This document shows positions 17,734-26,152 of a stretch of DNA of 64,000 nucleotides, piece after piece. Below the pieces are notes generated by a model. The model ran no database searches. It worked only from the letters and a program-made list of their open reading frames with translations, and was not told the origin of the DNA. Numbering within the stretch: position 1 is the first letter of the stretch; every line of letters begins with the position of its first letter. This DNA is from Bacteroidota bacterium (lineage in GTDB: Bacteria > Bacteroidota > Bacteroidia > B-17B0 > Aurantibacillaceae). The position numbers were made by a program, and so were the translations under genes. The stretch lies in the NCBI GenBank assembly GCA_947450025.1, contig CANFTW010000002.1:248001-312000 (forward strand), written 5' to 3'.

Positions 17734-18546
17734 ATGAAAAAAATTAATTTAAAAAAAATATTAGTTATCGTTCTTTGGATTATTGGATTATCAGGTCTGC
17801 TAGCATCTTTAGCATTTGCTACGCGAAGAGAGAAAACGATTATCGCCGAAAACATATTTGTCACCGTAAATAACACCGATACAAACTTATTTATTGATGA
17901 ACAAGATGTGAAAGATTTTTTTAGTGATAGAAATGATTCTATTTTAAATACTTCTCTAAAAAACATTGATATCAATGGGCTAGAAAAAGCTTTGAATTCC
18001 CATCCTGCTGTTGAAAATGCTGATGTTTCAGTTGATATTAATGGAGATGTTAGTATTGATGTAAAACAACGTACACCATTAGTTAGAGTATTTAATTTAG
18101 ATGGCGAAAGCTATTATATAGATACTCAATCAAAACTAATGCCTTTAAGTGATAAATACACGGCGCGTGTATTAATTGCCACAGGATACATTTTGGAGCC
18201 TTATGCATCACGCTATCAATTCTCGGCAAACACAATCTCTAAAAACGAATTGTTTAGTAAAGTAAGTGTATTAGATGATATTTATAATATCTCAGTATAC
18301 ATTGCAAACGATTCTATTTTAAAAAACCTGATACATCAAATAAATATTACACCCGACAAGGAATTAGAATTATATCCTTCAATCGGTAATCATAAAATCA
18401 TTTTTGGCGAATCGAAAGACTTTGAAGAAAAATTTGAGAAACTAAAATTGTTTTATACAGAAGGATTAAACAAAACAGATGGTTGGAATAAATATTCCAT
18501 CATTAATATAAAATATAAGAACCAAGTGGTTTGCACTAAAAAATAA
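17734..18546 (+). CDS. ftsQ: cell division protein FtsQ
   Basis: Bitopic division protein in the ftsQ position. With the ATG at 17734 the product is 270 residues. In-frame TTG codons upstream (17716, 17722) are less likely. The N-terminus is lysine-rich and followed by one membrane helix (ILVIVLWIIGLSGLLASLAF). A POTRA-like segment (TNLFIDEQDVKDFF to HPAVENADVSVDINGDVSID) and the FtsQ beta domain follow. FtsQ joins FtsL and FtsB to control FtsWI. Identification rests on topology, the POTRA-like start and gene order, since FtsQ is weakly conserved. Confidence 0.85.
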   Translation: MKKINLKKILVIVLWIIGLSGLLASLAFATRREKTIIAENIFVTVNNTDTNLFIDEQDVKDFFSDRNDSILNTSLKNIDINGLEKALNSHPAVENADVSVDINGDVSIDVKQRTPLVRVFNLDGESYYIDTQSKLMPLSDKYTARVLIATGYILEPYASRYQFSANTISKNELFSKVSVLDDIYNISVYIANDSILKNLIHQINITPDKELELYPSIGNHKIIFGESKDFEEKFEKLKLFYTEGLNKTDGWNKYSIINIKYKNQVVCTKK

Positions 18547-18550
18547 GTTT

Positions 18551-19915
18551 ATGGACAATAAGCAAACAGGAAAACAAATGCCAGAAAATGCAGAACTAGT
18601 AGTAGGGCTAGACATTGGAACAACTAAAATTGCCGCAATCGTTGGTTATAAAAACGAACATGGAAAAGTAGAAATTTTAAGTGTTGGTAAATCCGAATCA
18701 CTGGGAGTTCATCGTGGTGTTGTTGCTAATATTGAGCAAACCATTGAGTCTATTAAAGCAGCTATTAAAATTGCTGGTGATAAAGCAAATATTGATATTG
18801 AAGAGGTAATCGTCGGCATCGCTGGGCAGCATATTAAAAGCATGCAACACCGTGGCATGGTTACTCGTAAATCTTTAGAGGAAGAAGTGTCTCAAAACGA
18901 CGTTGATCAATTAATTGATAATATGCACCGTTTAGTAATGAGTCCAGGTGAAGAAATTATTCACGTGATTCCTCAAGAATATATTATTGATAACGAAAGT
19001 GGAATCCGTAATCCAATTGGCCATTCAGGAATTCGTTTAGAAGGAAATTTCCATATCATTACAGGACAAGTTTCTGCAGTGAAAAACATTTTCAAATGTG
19101 TAGATAGAGCAAAATTAACGACGGTTGATTTACACTTAGAACCATTAGCAAGTGCTGACGCTGTTTTAAGTGATGAAGAAAAAGAAGCAGGTGTTGTTTT
19201 GGTTGATATTGGTGGTGGAACAACGGACGTGGCTATTTTCTACGATGGCATTATTCGTCATACGGCTGTGATTCCTTTTGGTGGAAACATCATTACTGAT
19301 GATATTAAAGAAGGCTGTGGTATTATTAAAACACAAGCGGAGCAATTAAAAATGCGTTTTGGTTCGGCTTTAGCACAAGAAAATCAAATGAACGAGGTGA
19401 TCTCCATCCCTGGATTAAGAGGTCGTCCACACAAAGAAATTTCGGTAAATACATTAGCGCAAATAATTCAAGCGCGTATGGAAGAAATTTTAGAGTTCGT
19501 TTTATTTGAAATTAAATCTTCTGGATTTGAACGCAAATTAGCTGGTGGCATTGTAGTTACTGGTGGTGGTTCTCAATTAAAACACTTACCTCAATTAGTA
19601 ATGTTAACTACTGGTATGGATTGCCGCATTGGAACTCCAAACGAACATTTAGCAGGTGCTGATGATGAATTGAAAAATCCAATGTATGCAACTGGTGTGG
19701 GTTTAGTAATGAAAGGTATTGAAAAATACGAACGTGAGTTAAAACGTGGAACTAACTCCACAAAAGCGGTGGAAGAAAAAGTACTAGTTGAAACAGTAGA
19801 ATCAAAACAAAAAGCAGAGAAAAAAGTAACTGGTCACTCTAAACAAAAAGTAGGAAACTTCTTCGACTCCTTAATTAGCAAAGCTAAGGATTGGATGAGC
19901 GATGACGTAGAGTAA
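18551..19915 (+). CDS. ftsA: cell division protein FtsA
   Basis: Actin-like membrane tether for FtsZ. 454 residues with ATPase-fold motifs: phosphate 1 VVGLDIGTTKIAAIVGY, phosphate 2 VLVDIGGGTTDVAIF, and adenosine motif GIVVTGGGSQLKHLP. The 1C domain typical of FtsA is present (residues around 90-170, including HVIPQEYIIDN). The C-terminus ends FDSLISKAKDWMSDD, a plausible amphipathic membrane-targeting helix. The gap to ftsZ (150 bp) is the largest in the cluster and holds a GC-rich palindromic repeat. Confidence 0.95.
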   Translation: MDNKQTGKQMPENAELVVGLDIGTTKIAAIVGYKNEHGKVEILSVGKSESLGVHRGVVANIEQTIESIKAAIKIAGDKANIDIEEVIVGIAGQHIKSMQHRGMVTRKSLEEEVSQNDVDQLIDNMHRLVMSPGEEIIHVIPQEYIIDNESGIRNPIGHSGIRLEGNFHIITGQVSAVKNIFKCVDRAKLTTVDLHLEPLASADAVLSDEEKEAGVVLVDIGGGTTDVAIFYDGIIRHTAVIPFGGNIITDDIKEGCGIIKTQAEQLKMRFGSALAQENQMNEVISIPGLRGRPHKEISVNTLAQIIQARMEEILEFVLFEIKSSGFERKLAGGIVVTGGGSQLKHLPQLVMLTTGMDCRIGTPNEHLAGADDELKNPMYATGVGLVMKGIEKYERELKRGTNSTKAVEEKVLVETVESKQKAEKKVTGHSKQKVGNFFDSLISKAKDWMSDDVE

Positions 19916-20065
19916 GAGACCTAAAAGACTGAAGAGACTGAATGGACTTAAAAGACAAAAAAGAACGATAAACCCTTTCCCCCTTTGAAGGGGGTGTCCG
20001 AAGGACGGGGGATGTTATAAAGAATAAATAATAACAACAAGAATTAAAAACTAAAAATAAATACC
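19916..20065. repeat. GC-rich palindromic repeat in the ftsA-ftsZ gap
   Basis: The gap begins with a degenerate GAGAC/GACTGAA/TAAAAGAC stretch (19916-19955). It continues with CCCCC-TTTGAA-GGGGG (19979-19994) and GTCC-GAA-GGAC (19996-20006), followed by a second GGGGG (20007-20011). The C-run can pair with either G-run, so two alternative folds exist. The composition contrasts strongly with the AT-rich surroundings. It resembles dispersed intergenic repeats I recall from other Bacteroidota genomes. Confidence 0.6.
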
Positions 20066-21655
20066 ATGATGCAATTTGAATTACCTCAAGAAGAAAGCTC
20101 AATTATTAAAGTAATTGGCGTTGGTGGCGGCGGAAGTAACGCTGTTAATCATATGTTCCGTTTAGGAATTAAAGGTGTAGATTTCATTATATGCAATACT
20201 GATAAACAAGCCTTAGGCAAAAGCCCAGTGCCTCATAAAATACAATTAGGTAACTCTTTAACAAGAGGATTAGGAGCAGGTGCTAAACCTGAAGTTGGTC
20301 GCGACTCTGCCTTAGAGAGCATTGAAGAAATTAAAGACTTATTAAAAGACAATACCGAAATGGTTTTTATCACAGCTGGTTTAGGTGGTGGAACTGGTAC
20401 TGGAGCTGCTCCAGTAATAGCGTCGATTGCAAAAGAGTTGGGTATATTAACGGTTGGTATTGTTACAATTCCTTTTTCTTTTGAAGGAAAAAAACGCAGA
20501 GAGCAAGCTGAGAAAGGCTTAGAAGAAATGAAAAAATACGTAGATACGTTAATCGTTATTGGTAACGATAAACTACGTGAAATTTACGGAAGCTTAAAAA
20601 TGACAGAAGCATTTGCTCACGCTGATAACGTTTTAACTAGCGCAGCCAAATCAATTGCAGAAATTATTAGTTTACATATGCATGTGAATGTAGATTTTAA
20701 TGATGTGAAAACGGTTATGCAAGATAGCGGTGTTGCTATCATGGGCTCTGCTATTGCAAGTGGAGAGAAACGTGCGTTACGTGCAGTTGAAAATGCTTTA
20801 ATTTCACCTTTATTAAATGATAATGATATTTCTGGTGCTCGTCACGTATTATTAAATATCATGAGCGGAAGCGATGATATTGAAATGGACGAGTTTGGTG
20901 AAATCACTGATTTTATTCAAGAAGCAGCTGGTGGTACAGCTGAATTAATTACAGGTTACGGAACTGATCCATCTTTAGGTGATAACGTATCTGTTACGAT
21001 TATTGCAACAGGATTTAATTCAAAAATTAATTCAGGTTACGAAGCACCAACTTTTGCAGAACGTAAAATTGTTCGTTTAGATGAACCTACTGTTGCTAAA
21101 GTTGAGCCATTACAAACGTCTATTATCGATGAAATACAAACTAACGAACCGTTTGTATTTGTAAAAGATGAAACTGCTGAAACACCAATATTTAATGGAA
21201 TTGAAGAACCAACTGCTCCAATTGTAAACGAAATCAAAGAAGAAGAAAAACCAGCGTTTAAAATTTATTCTTTAGAGGAACCAATTAACGAAACTCCTGC
21301 AACCTTTGTAAACGAAACAGAAGTGGAAGCTTCTAAACAAGAATTTATCATTAATGATATTACTTCTAATGAAGAAGAAGTAAACGAAATCATTCAGGCA
21401 GAAAGCAATAGCCGTGAAGAGCAAATTCGTTTGGCACAAGAGCGTATTAAAAAATTAAAAGAGTTAACCTTAAAAATGAAAACTCCTGAAGGGTTGAATG
21501 ATTTAGAAAAAACATCCGCTTGGCAACGCAAACAAGTAAATTTAGATTTAAATAGCTCTATGCCTTCAACTGATTCACAAGTATCTCGTTTTACATTAGG
21601 AGAAAATAATGAAATCAGACCAAATAATTCATTTTTACATGACAATGTAGATTAA
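20066..21655 (+). CDS. ftsZ: cell division protein FtsZ
   Basis: Tubulin-like GTPase that forms the Z-ring. 529 residues, longer than the usual ~390 because of an extended linker. The GTPase core has GVGGGGSNAVNHM, the tubulin signature GLGGGTGTGAAPVIA, and the T7 loop NVDFNDVKTVM. From about residue 320 to 500 there is an acidic, Glu/Asn/Thr-rich disordered linker with a late helical stretch (EEQIRLAQERIKKLKELTLK). It ends in NNSFLHDNVD, the kind of C-terminal peptide that binds FtsA in Bacteroidota. Two adjacent ATGs (20066, 20069) are equally possible starts. Confidence 0.97.
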   Translation: MMQFELPQEESSIIKVIGVGGGGSNAVNHMFRLGIKGVDFIICNTDKQALGKSPVPHKIQLGNSLTRGLGAGAKPEVGRDSALESIEEIKDLLKDNTEMVFITAGLGGGTGTGAAPVIASIAKELGILTVGIVTIPFSFEGKKRREQAEKGLEEMKKYVDTLIVIGNDKLREIYGSLKMTEAFAHADNVLTSAAKSIAEIISLHMHVNVDFNDVKTVMQDSGVAIMGSAIASGEKRALRAVENALISPLLNDNDISGARHVLLNIMSGSDDIEMDEFGEITDFIQEAAGGTAELITGYGTDPSLGDNVSVTIIATGFNSKINSGYEAPTFAERKIVRLDEPTVAKVEPLQTSIIDEIQTNEPFVFVKDETAETPIFNGIEEPTAPIVNEIKEEEKPAFKIYSLEEPINETPATFVNETEVEASKQEFIINDITSNEEEVNEIIQAESNSREEQIRLAQERIKKLKELTLKMKTPEGLNDLEKTSAWQRKQVNLDLNSSMPSTDSQVSRFTLGENNEIRPNNSFLHDNVD

Positions 21656-21674
21656 CAGAATAACAACCTCAATT

Positions 21675-21712
21675 AAAAACCCTCATTTGACAGAACAAAT
21701 GAGGGTTTTTTT
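21675..21712 (+). terminator. intrinsic terminator of the dcw cluster
   Basis: CCCTCATTTG and CAAATGAGGG form a perfect 10-bp stem with a 6-nt loop. It is preceded by A5 and followed by T7. It lies 20 nt after the ftsZ stop. Confidence 0.9.
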
Positions 21713-21756
21713 ATGAAAATAACTTCTTATATTATTGTATTTACTTATATTTAAAA

Positions 21757-22695
21757 ATGATGAAAAAACCCATTTTTTTAATAACGTTAGTTTTAACAAC
21801 TCTCATTATACATGCACAAACAGCCAAAGAATTCGCAAGTATGGCTGATGAAAAATCAAAACTTGAGAATTACCAAGATGCTTATGATTTAATAAATAAA
21901 GCTATCATGCTGAATGATACTAATGAATGGTACCCTCTAAGTAAAGCCGAAATAGAACTTCGATTATTCGGTCCAAGAGAAGCTATTAGCACTGTATATC
22001 AAGCCATCAAACTAAATAGAAAAAATTCAGAATACTATAATAGAATTGGCTCGTACTATGACTCTTTTGGTTATGCTGATTCTGCAATATACATGTATAA
22101 TATTGCTATTAAATACGCGATAAATGATACTATAAAATACGCTTATATTTTAAATAGAGGGACTGCTAAAAAAACAAAACGCGATTTCGAAGGCGCTAAA
22201 AAAGATTATGAAGATGTATTAAAATTTAACCCTAAAGATATTGCAACCTTAAATAATATAGCTCCTATCTATAGAGAACTACATATGAGAGAAAAAGGCA
22301 TTCAATCATTAAAAAAAATCCTAAGCATTGATTCCACTTTTATAGGAACATACGTAAACTTAGGATTTTCTTATTCAGAAATGGACAGTCTAGATCTAGC
22401 TCTAAAATATTTTAATTATGCGCTTAAATTAAATCCAAAGGAAGCGCTAGTATATAACAATAGAGGACATATCTATTATAAGCAAAAAAATTATACTGCT
22501 GCCTTAAAAGATATCAATTACTCCATTTCCTTATATCCTACAAATTCTTATGCTTATAGAAACTTAGCATTAGTATACTTAGCTACGAATAAAATATATG
22601 AAGCATGCGAAACTTTGAAATATGCCCAATATTATGAATTTGAAATGAGATATGGAGGAGAAGTTAACGACTTAATAAAAAAACACTGTCAATAA
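21757..22695 (+). CDS. secreted TPR-repeat protein, paralogue 1
   Basis: 312 residues with a signal peptide (FLITLVLTTLIIHAQTAKEF) and then TPR helices throughout. Recognisable units include GAKKDYEDVLKFNPKDIATL, GTYVNLGFSYSEMDSLDLAL and VYNNRGHIYYKQKNYTAALK. It is colinear, without gaps, with the protein at 25089-26027, so the two are paralogues from a duplication. It is convergent with the VWA gene, with which it shares a bidirectional hairpin. TPR proteins mediate protein contacts in the periplasm or at the envelope; no specific role can be assigned. The first residue could be either of two adjacent Met codons. Confidence 0.8.
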   Translation: MMKKPIFLITLVLTTLIIHAQTAKEFASMADEKSKLENYQDAYDLINKAIMLNDTNEWYPLSKAEIELRLFGPREAISTVYQAIKLNRKNSEYYNRIGSYYDSFGYADSAIYMYNIAIKYAINDTIKYAYILNRGTAKKTKRDFEGAKKDYEDVLKFNPKDIATLNNIAPIYRELHMREKGIQSLKKILSIDSTFIGTYVNLGFSYSEMDSLDLALKYFNYALKLNPKEALVYNNRGHIYYKQKNYTAALKDINYSISLYPTNSYAYRNLALVYLATNKIYEACETLKYAQYYEFEMRYGGEVNDLIKKHCQ

Positions 22696-22723
22696 AACCA
22701 AGCATTTATTTAAATGCTTGGTT
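22696..22723. terminator. bidirectional hairpin between convergent TPR and VWA genes
   Basis: AACCAAGCATTT and AAATGCTTGGTT are perfect 12-bp arms with a 4-nt loop. One arm encodes the last codons and stop of the minus-strand VWA gene (NQAFK-stop). U-tracts are short on both sides. Confidence 0.7.
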
Positions 22724-24988
22724 CTTAACAACCACATCAACACTAGTGGTATATTTTTTTAAAGATTTTAATAGTTGAACAATGTCTTTATCTGAAGGTT
22801 GCGCATAGTAAATTTCTAATTTCTGTACTAAATTAGCCACATCTATTTTTAAAGCTTTATAATTTTGTTTAGCAAAATTATCATCCATTGTTTTAAGCGC
22901 ATGATTAACATAAGCTATAGAGTATAGCTTCTTAATATAACTATCTAAAATAAAATCAATTTGTCCATTGCCGTCTTGCCACTTTAAATAAATTTTTTCT
23001 TCTTTCACAACTTCTTTCTTTTGAACCATATCATAATAAGTTATTGAAACATTAATGGGTGATTTTACAATATCAGGACTTGCATTTTTTAAATCAAATT
23101 TCAAAAGACCTAAATTATTTTGTCCATCAAACAGAACATCATAAGTAATCGAATACAACTTATCTGATTCTTTTTTGATAGGCATCCCAAATGTCTCCTT
23201 ACAAATAAACTCAGATCCAAAACTAATTTTTATTTTTGCATTTGCTCCCACCTGACTAATCATGCTTCCAATTTCTTGTTGCATTACAACATTTAAATCT
23301 TTTGGTGTAGGAGATAGGCGCAAAACCCCTCCTCCATTTAATGCTAATAAATTTAAAAGAGCGTAATTATAGTCATTGCCCACTCCTATCGCTGATAATT
23401 GAATGTTTTTTCGATTATAGAACTTAGACATATTTACAGTGCTATCTACGGGCATCCCATCATATCCATCCGTTAATAAAATAACCCTATTAACTTGTCC
23501 TACTTTTACATTCTTGAGTACCTCTTTATAGCCTTTTTCTAAGCCATCAAAAATATTAGTGCCTCCACCAGCTTCTAAATCTTTTATCATATCGGTATAA
23601 TACGTTTTATTCGTCATTAATTGACTTGGCATTAATACTTTGGCTTCATTATCAAATGCTACAATAGATACACGATCATTAGGTCTTAAAATATCAGTGT
23701 ACTTTAACATGTTTGTTTTTAAACTTTCTATTCGCTCACTCCCTTCCATGGATCCACTTTTGTCGAGTACAAAGGACACATTTAGAGGTGGAGAAACATA
23801 AGCTGAATTTTTAGGGACTTTAATATTAAGTTGTAATGACAAAAGTGCCTCTTTACTATTCATATTAATTGTTTCGTTTCCCCATTTGACTTTTAAATCA
23901 ATTGGACTTTGAGAATTAACCATGGATGGTTCCGAGATAAAATTATCAATGTCAGATAAGATAAAAGAACTTGGCATTGGCAAATATTTTTCAGGATACT
24001 TCAGTTCAGGTCTTGGAGTATACGTGATCGTTTTATTTGCCTTAGATATCCCTGAAATGTCCTTTAAATTAATAACATCCACATCAAAATCATATCTGAA
24101 GCTTATTAAATACTTCTTTTTAATTGGAAGTAAAAATTTAACTTGACCTTCAGAACTTAAATTAGCTGTATAAACTTTACTGCCACCAACTTCTTGAATG
24201 TAAATAGGTTCTTTTGTTAAGGTGCCGCAGTCTGTACAATTAATTTTTAAATCAACATAAGTTCTTCCTGAAGTACCTGTTGTTCTTGATGCAAATGATT
24301 GAGTAATCGTATCATTTTTATTAATTTCCTTTATTGCGGTTGGCTCGTAAATTAAAGATAAATCATATTTTCCTGGATAAGTCACATCAATATAACTAAA
24401 ACTTTCAACTCCATCTATGTCTACTTCATACTCATTATTTACAGGAACATAAAAAGTAGCAATACCGTGATTATCTGTAATAGATTTAAATGAATTTTTT
24501 AATTTATAACACGTTAATATGATAGGATAATTAGTGAGCTCACTATGATTTTCTTTTTTTGTATCGACTCTTACAACAGCTATTTGATTGGTATTACTGG
24601 CATTAAGTATTACTTGATCAACTATTGTAATTCCTAACGATTTTCGATTAACTGCAGGCCGATGAGTTCTTTCCCATCTTTCGTAATCATATGTAAATAA
24701 TTTTGATTTTGTAGCAATACCCATCTCAGGCATTTCAATCATTCCAATATTTTCAATTTTTAGGACTTGTATTTTCCATTCCTTACCACTAGTGATTTCA
24801 AACTTTACTTTTCCTGCCGCATCGGTGTTTTTATAAACACGTTCCTTTGAGGAAGTTTCAATTAATGTTACAGGAACATTATTCATAGCAATACCTTTAT
24901 TATTAATAATTGTAAATGAACAATTAGCAATGCTTTGAGCATTTATTAATAAAGGAAGTAAACACAAACAAGTAATTATATTTTTCAT
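22706..24988 (-). CDS. secreted von Willebrand factor A (VWA) domain protein
   Basis: 760 residues with a signal peptide (IITCLCLLPLLINAQSIANC). The N-terminal ~340 residues contain Ig/carboxypeptidase-regulatory-like units (VPVTLIETSSKERVYKNTDA, YYVPVNNEYEVDIDG-type strands). A VWA domain occupies roughly 400-580, with MIDAS residues DKSGS from Asp409, then GGGTNIFDGL and LLTDGYDG. The C-terminal ~180 residues are mixed, ending with a helical part. VWA domains bind protein ligands through a metal ion. It is flanked on both sides by the two TPR paralogues on the opposite strand. The function is unknown; a TPR-VWA surface complex is an inference from context only. Confidence 0.8.
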   Translation of the reverse strand: MKNIITCLCLLPLLINAQSIANCSFTIINNKGIAMNNVPVTLIETSSKERVYKNTDAAGKVKFEITSGKEWKIQVLKIENIGMIEMPEMGIATKSKLFTYDYERWERTHRPAVNRKSLGITIVDQVILNASNTNQIAVVRVDTKKENHSELTNYPIILTCYKLKNSFKSITDNHGIATFYVPVNNEYEVDIDGVESFSYIDVTYPGKYDLSLIYEPTAIKEINKNDTITQSFASRTTGTSGRTYVDLKINCTDCGTLTKEPIYIQEVGGSKVYTANLSSEGQVKFLLPIKKKYLISFRYDFDVDVINLKDISGISKANKTITYTPRPELKYPEKYLPMPSSFILSDIDNFISEPSMVNSQSPIDLKVKWGNETINMNSKEALLSLQLNIKVPKNSAYVSPPLNVSFVLDKSGSMEGSERIESLKTNMLKYTDILRPNDRVSIVAFDNEAKVLMPSQLMTNKTYYTDMIKDLEAGGGTNIFDGLEKGYKEVLKNVKVGQVNRVILLTDGYDGMPVDSTVNMSKFYNRKNIQLSAIGVGNDYNYALLNLLALNGGGVLRLSPTPKDLNVVMQQEIGSMISQVGANAKIKISFGSEFICKETFGMPIKKESDKLYSITYDVLFDGQNNLGLLKFDLKNASPDIVKSPINVSITYYDMVQKKEVVKEEKIYLKWQDGNGQIDFILDSYIKKLYSIAYVNHALKTMDDNFAKQNYKALKIDVANLVQKLEIYYAQPSDKDIVQLLKSLKKYTTSVDVVVKNQAFK

Positions 24989-25088
24989 AGTCGTAGAGTT
25001 TAGTTGCTCATGATAACGGAACTATAAAACAAAAGACACAAATTATTAATAGGTTTCTAATTATATTAGATATTGCATATATTTACTT

Positions 25089-26027
25089 ATGATGAAAACA
25101 CACCTATACACTATCTTAATTATTTTTACATCTTGCTTTACATATTCGCAAACAGCAAAAGAATATTCAGAAATGGCAGAAAGTAAAGTTGCCAACAATG
25201 ATTACCAATACGCATTAATACTGATTGATAAAGCTATTGTGTTGAACGATACCAATGAATGGTATCCAATTCAAAAATCAGAAATAGAATTTAAATTATA
25301 CGGGCCAAGAGATGCTATAAACACAATTTTAAAAGCCATAAAATTAAATCGAAAAAAATCTGAATTTTATAACAGAGCTGGTTCTTATTATGAATCCGGA
25401 GGATTAATTGACTCTGCCGTATATATGTTTAATTTAGCGATTAAATATGCGCCAAACGATACTCTAAAATATGCCTATTTGCAAAATAGAGGGGCTGCAA
25501 AAATTGGGAATAGAAATTTTGAAGGCGCTAAGCAAGATTTTGAAAAGGTTCTAGAATTTAATCCAAATGACATTGCCACACTTAATAATATAGCAAATGT
25601 ATATGATGAATTAGGCGAAAAAAATAAAGCTATTTTAACTCTAAAAAAAATCATCGCCATAGAGCCTAATTTTATTGGCACCTATGTGAATTTAGGATTT
25701 TGCTATACAGCTATGGATAGTATAGATCTTGCTATTAACTATTTTAATCATGCGTTAAAATTAGATCCAAAAGAAGCTGTTGTATACAACAACAGAGGCT
25801 ACGCTTATTATAAATTAAAAGATTATGCATCCGCACTTAAAGATGTCAACTACTCGCTTTCCCTATATCCAACCAATTCTTATGCTTACCGAAATTTAGC
25901 TCTTATATATATTGATACTAAAAAAATACATGAAGCATGTGATGCACTTAATTATGCAAAGTATTACGGTTTTGAGCAGCAATACGGAGAAGAAGTCAAC
26001 GAACTACTTAAAAAATATTGCAAATAG
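25089..26027 (+). CDS. secreted TPR-repeat protein, paralogue 2
   Basis: 312 residues, the same length as and ungapped against the protein at 21757-22695. Matching blocks include LNDTNEWYP, IATLNNIA, FIGTYVNLGF and LYPTNSYAYRNLAL. It has a signal peptide (HLYTILIIFTSCFTYSQTAK) followed by about seven TPR units. It is transcribed divergently from the VWA gene (100-bp gap). The ATG is preceded by TATATTTA (25078-25085), one mismatch from the -7 consensus, only a few bases upstream. Its role is unknown. Conservation of both copies suggests both are in use. Confidence 0.8.
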   Translation: MMKTHLYTILIIFTSCFTYSQTAKEYSEMAESKVANNDYQYALILIDKAIVLNDTNEWYPIQKSEIEFKLYGPRDAINTILKAIKLNRKKSEFYNRAGSYYESGGLIDSAVYMFNLAIKYAPNDTLKYAYLQNRGAAKIGNRNFEGAKQDFEKVLEFNPNDIATLNNIANVYDELGEKNKAILTLKKIIAIEPNFIGTYVNLGFCYTAMDSIDLAINYFNHALKLDPKEAVVYNNRGYAYYKLKDYASALKDVNYSLSLYPTNSYAYRNLALIYIDTKKIHEACDALNYAKYYGFEQQYGEEVNELLKKYCK

Positions 26028-26077
26028 TCAATCATAATATATAATTGAATTTCAATTCAAACTTATATATAAACATT

Positions 26078-26085
26078 TATATTTG
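26078..26085 (+). promoter_or_regulatory. -7 element upstream of the third TPR gene
   Basis: TATATTTG is an exact TAnnTTTG match 67 nt before the ATG at 26153. The -33 region is a weak match (ATTC at 26055-26058). Confidence 0.45.
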
Positions 26086-26152
26086 AGGTAAAGACATCAT
26101 ATTCATCGGTGTTAGCATTTTTTAGTTTAGTAAATTTACTTTACAAAAATCC

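Noticed and set aside
21746-21753. TATATTTA as a firm -7 call for the first TPR gene
   Set aside because: It has one mismatch, no -33, and lies 3 nt before the ATG; mentioned in the leaderless finding only.
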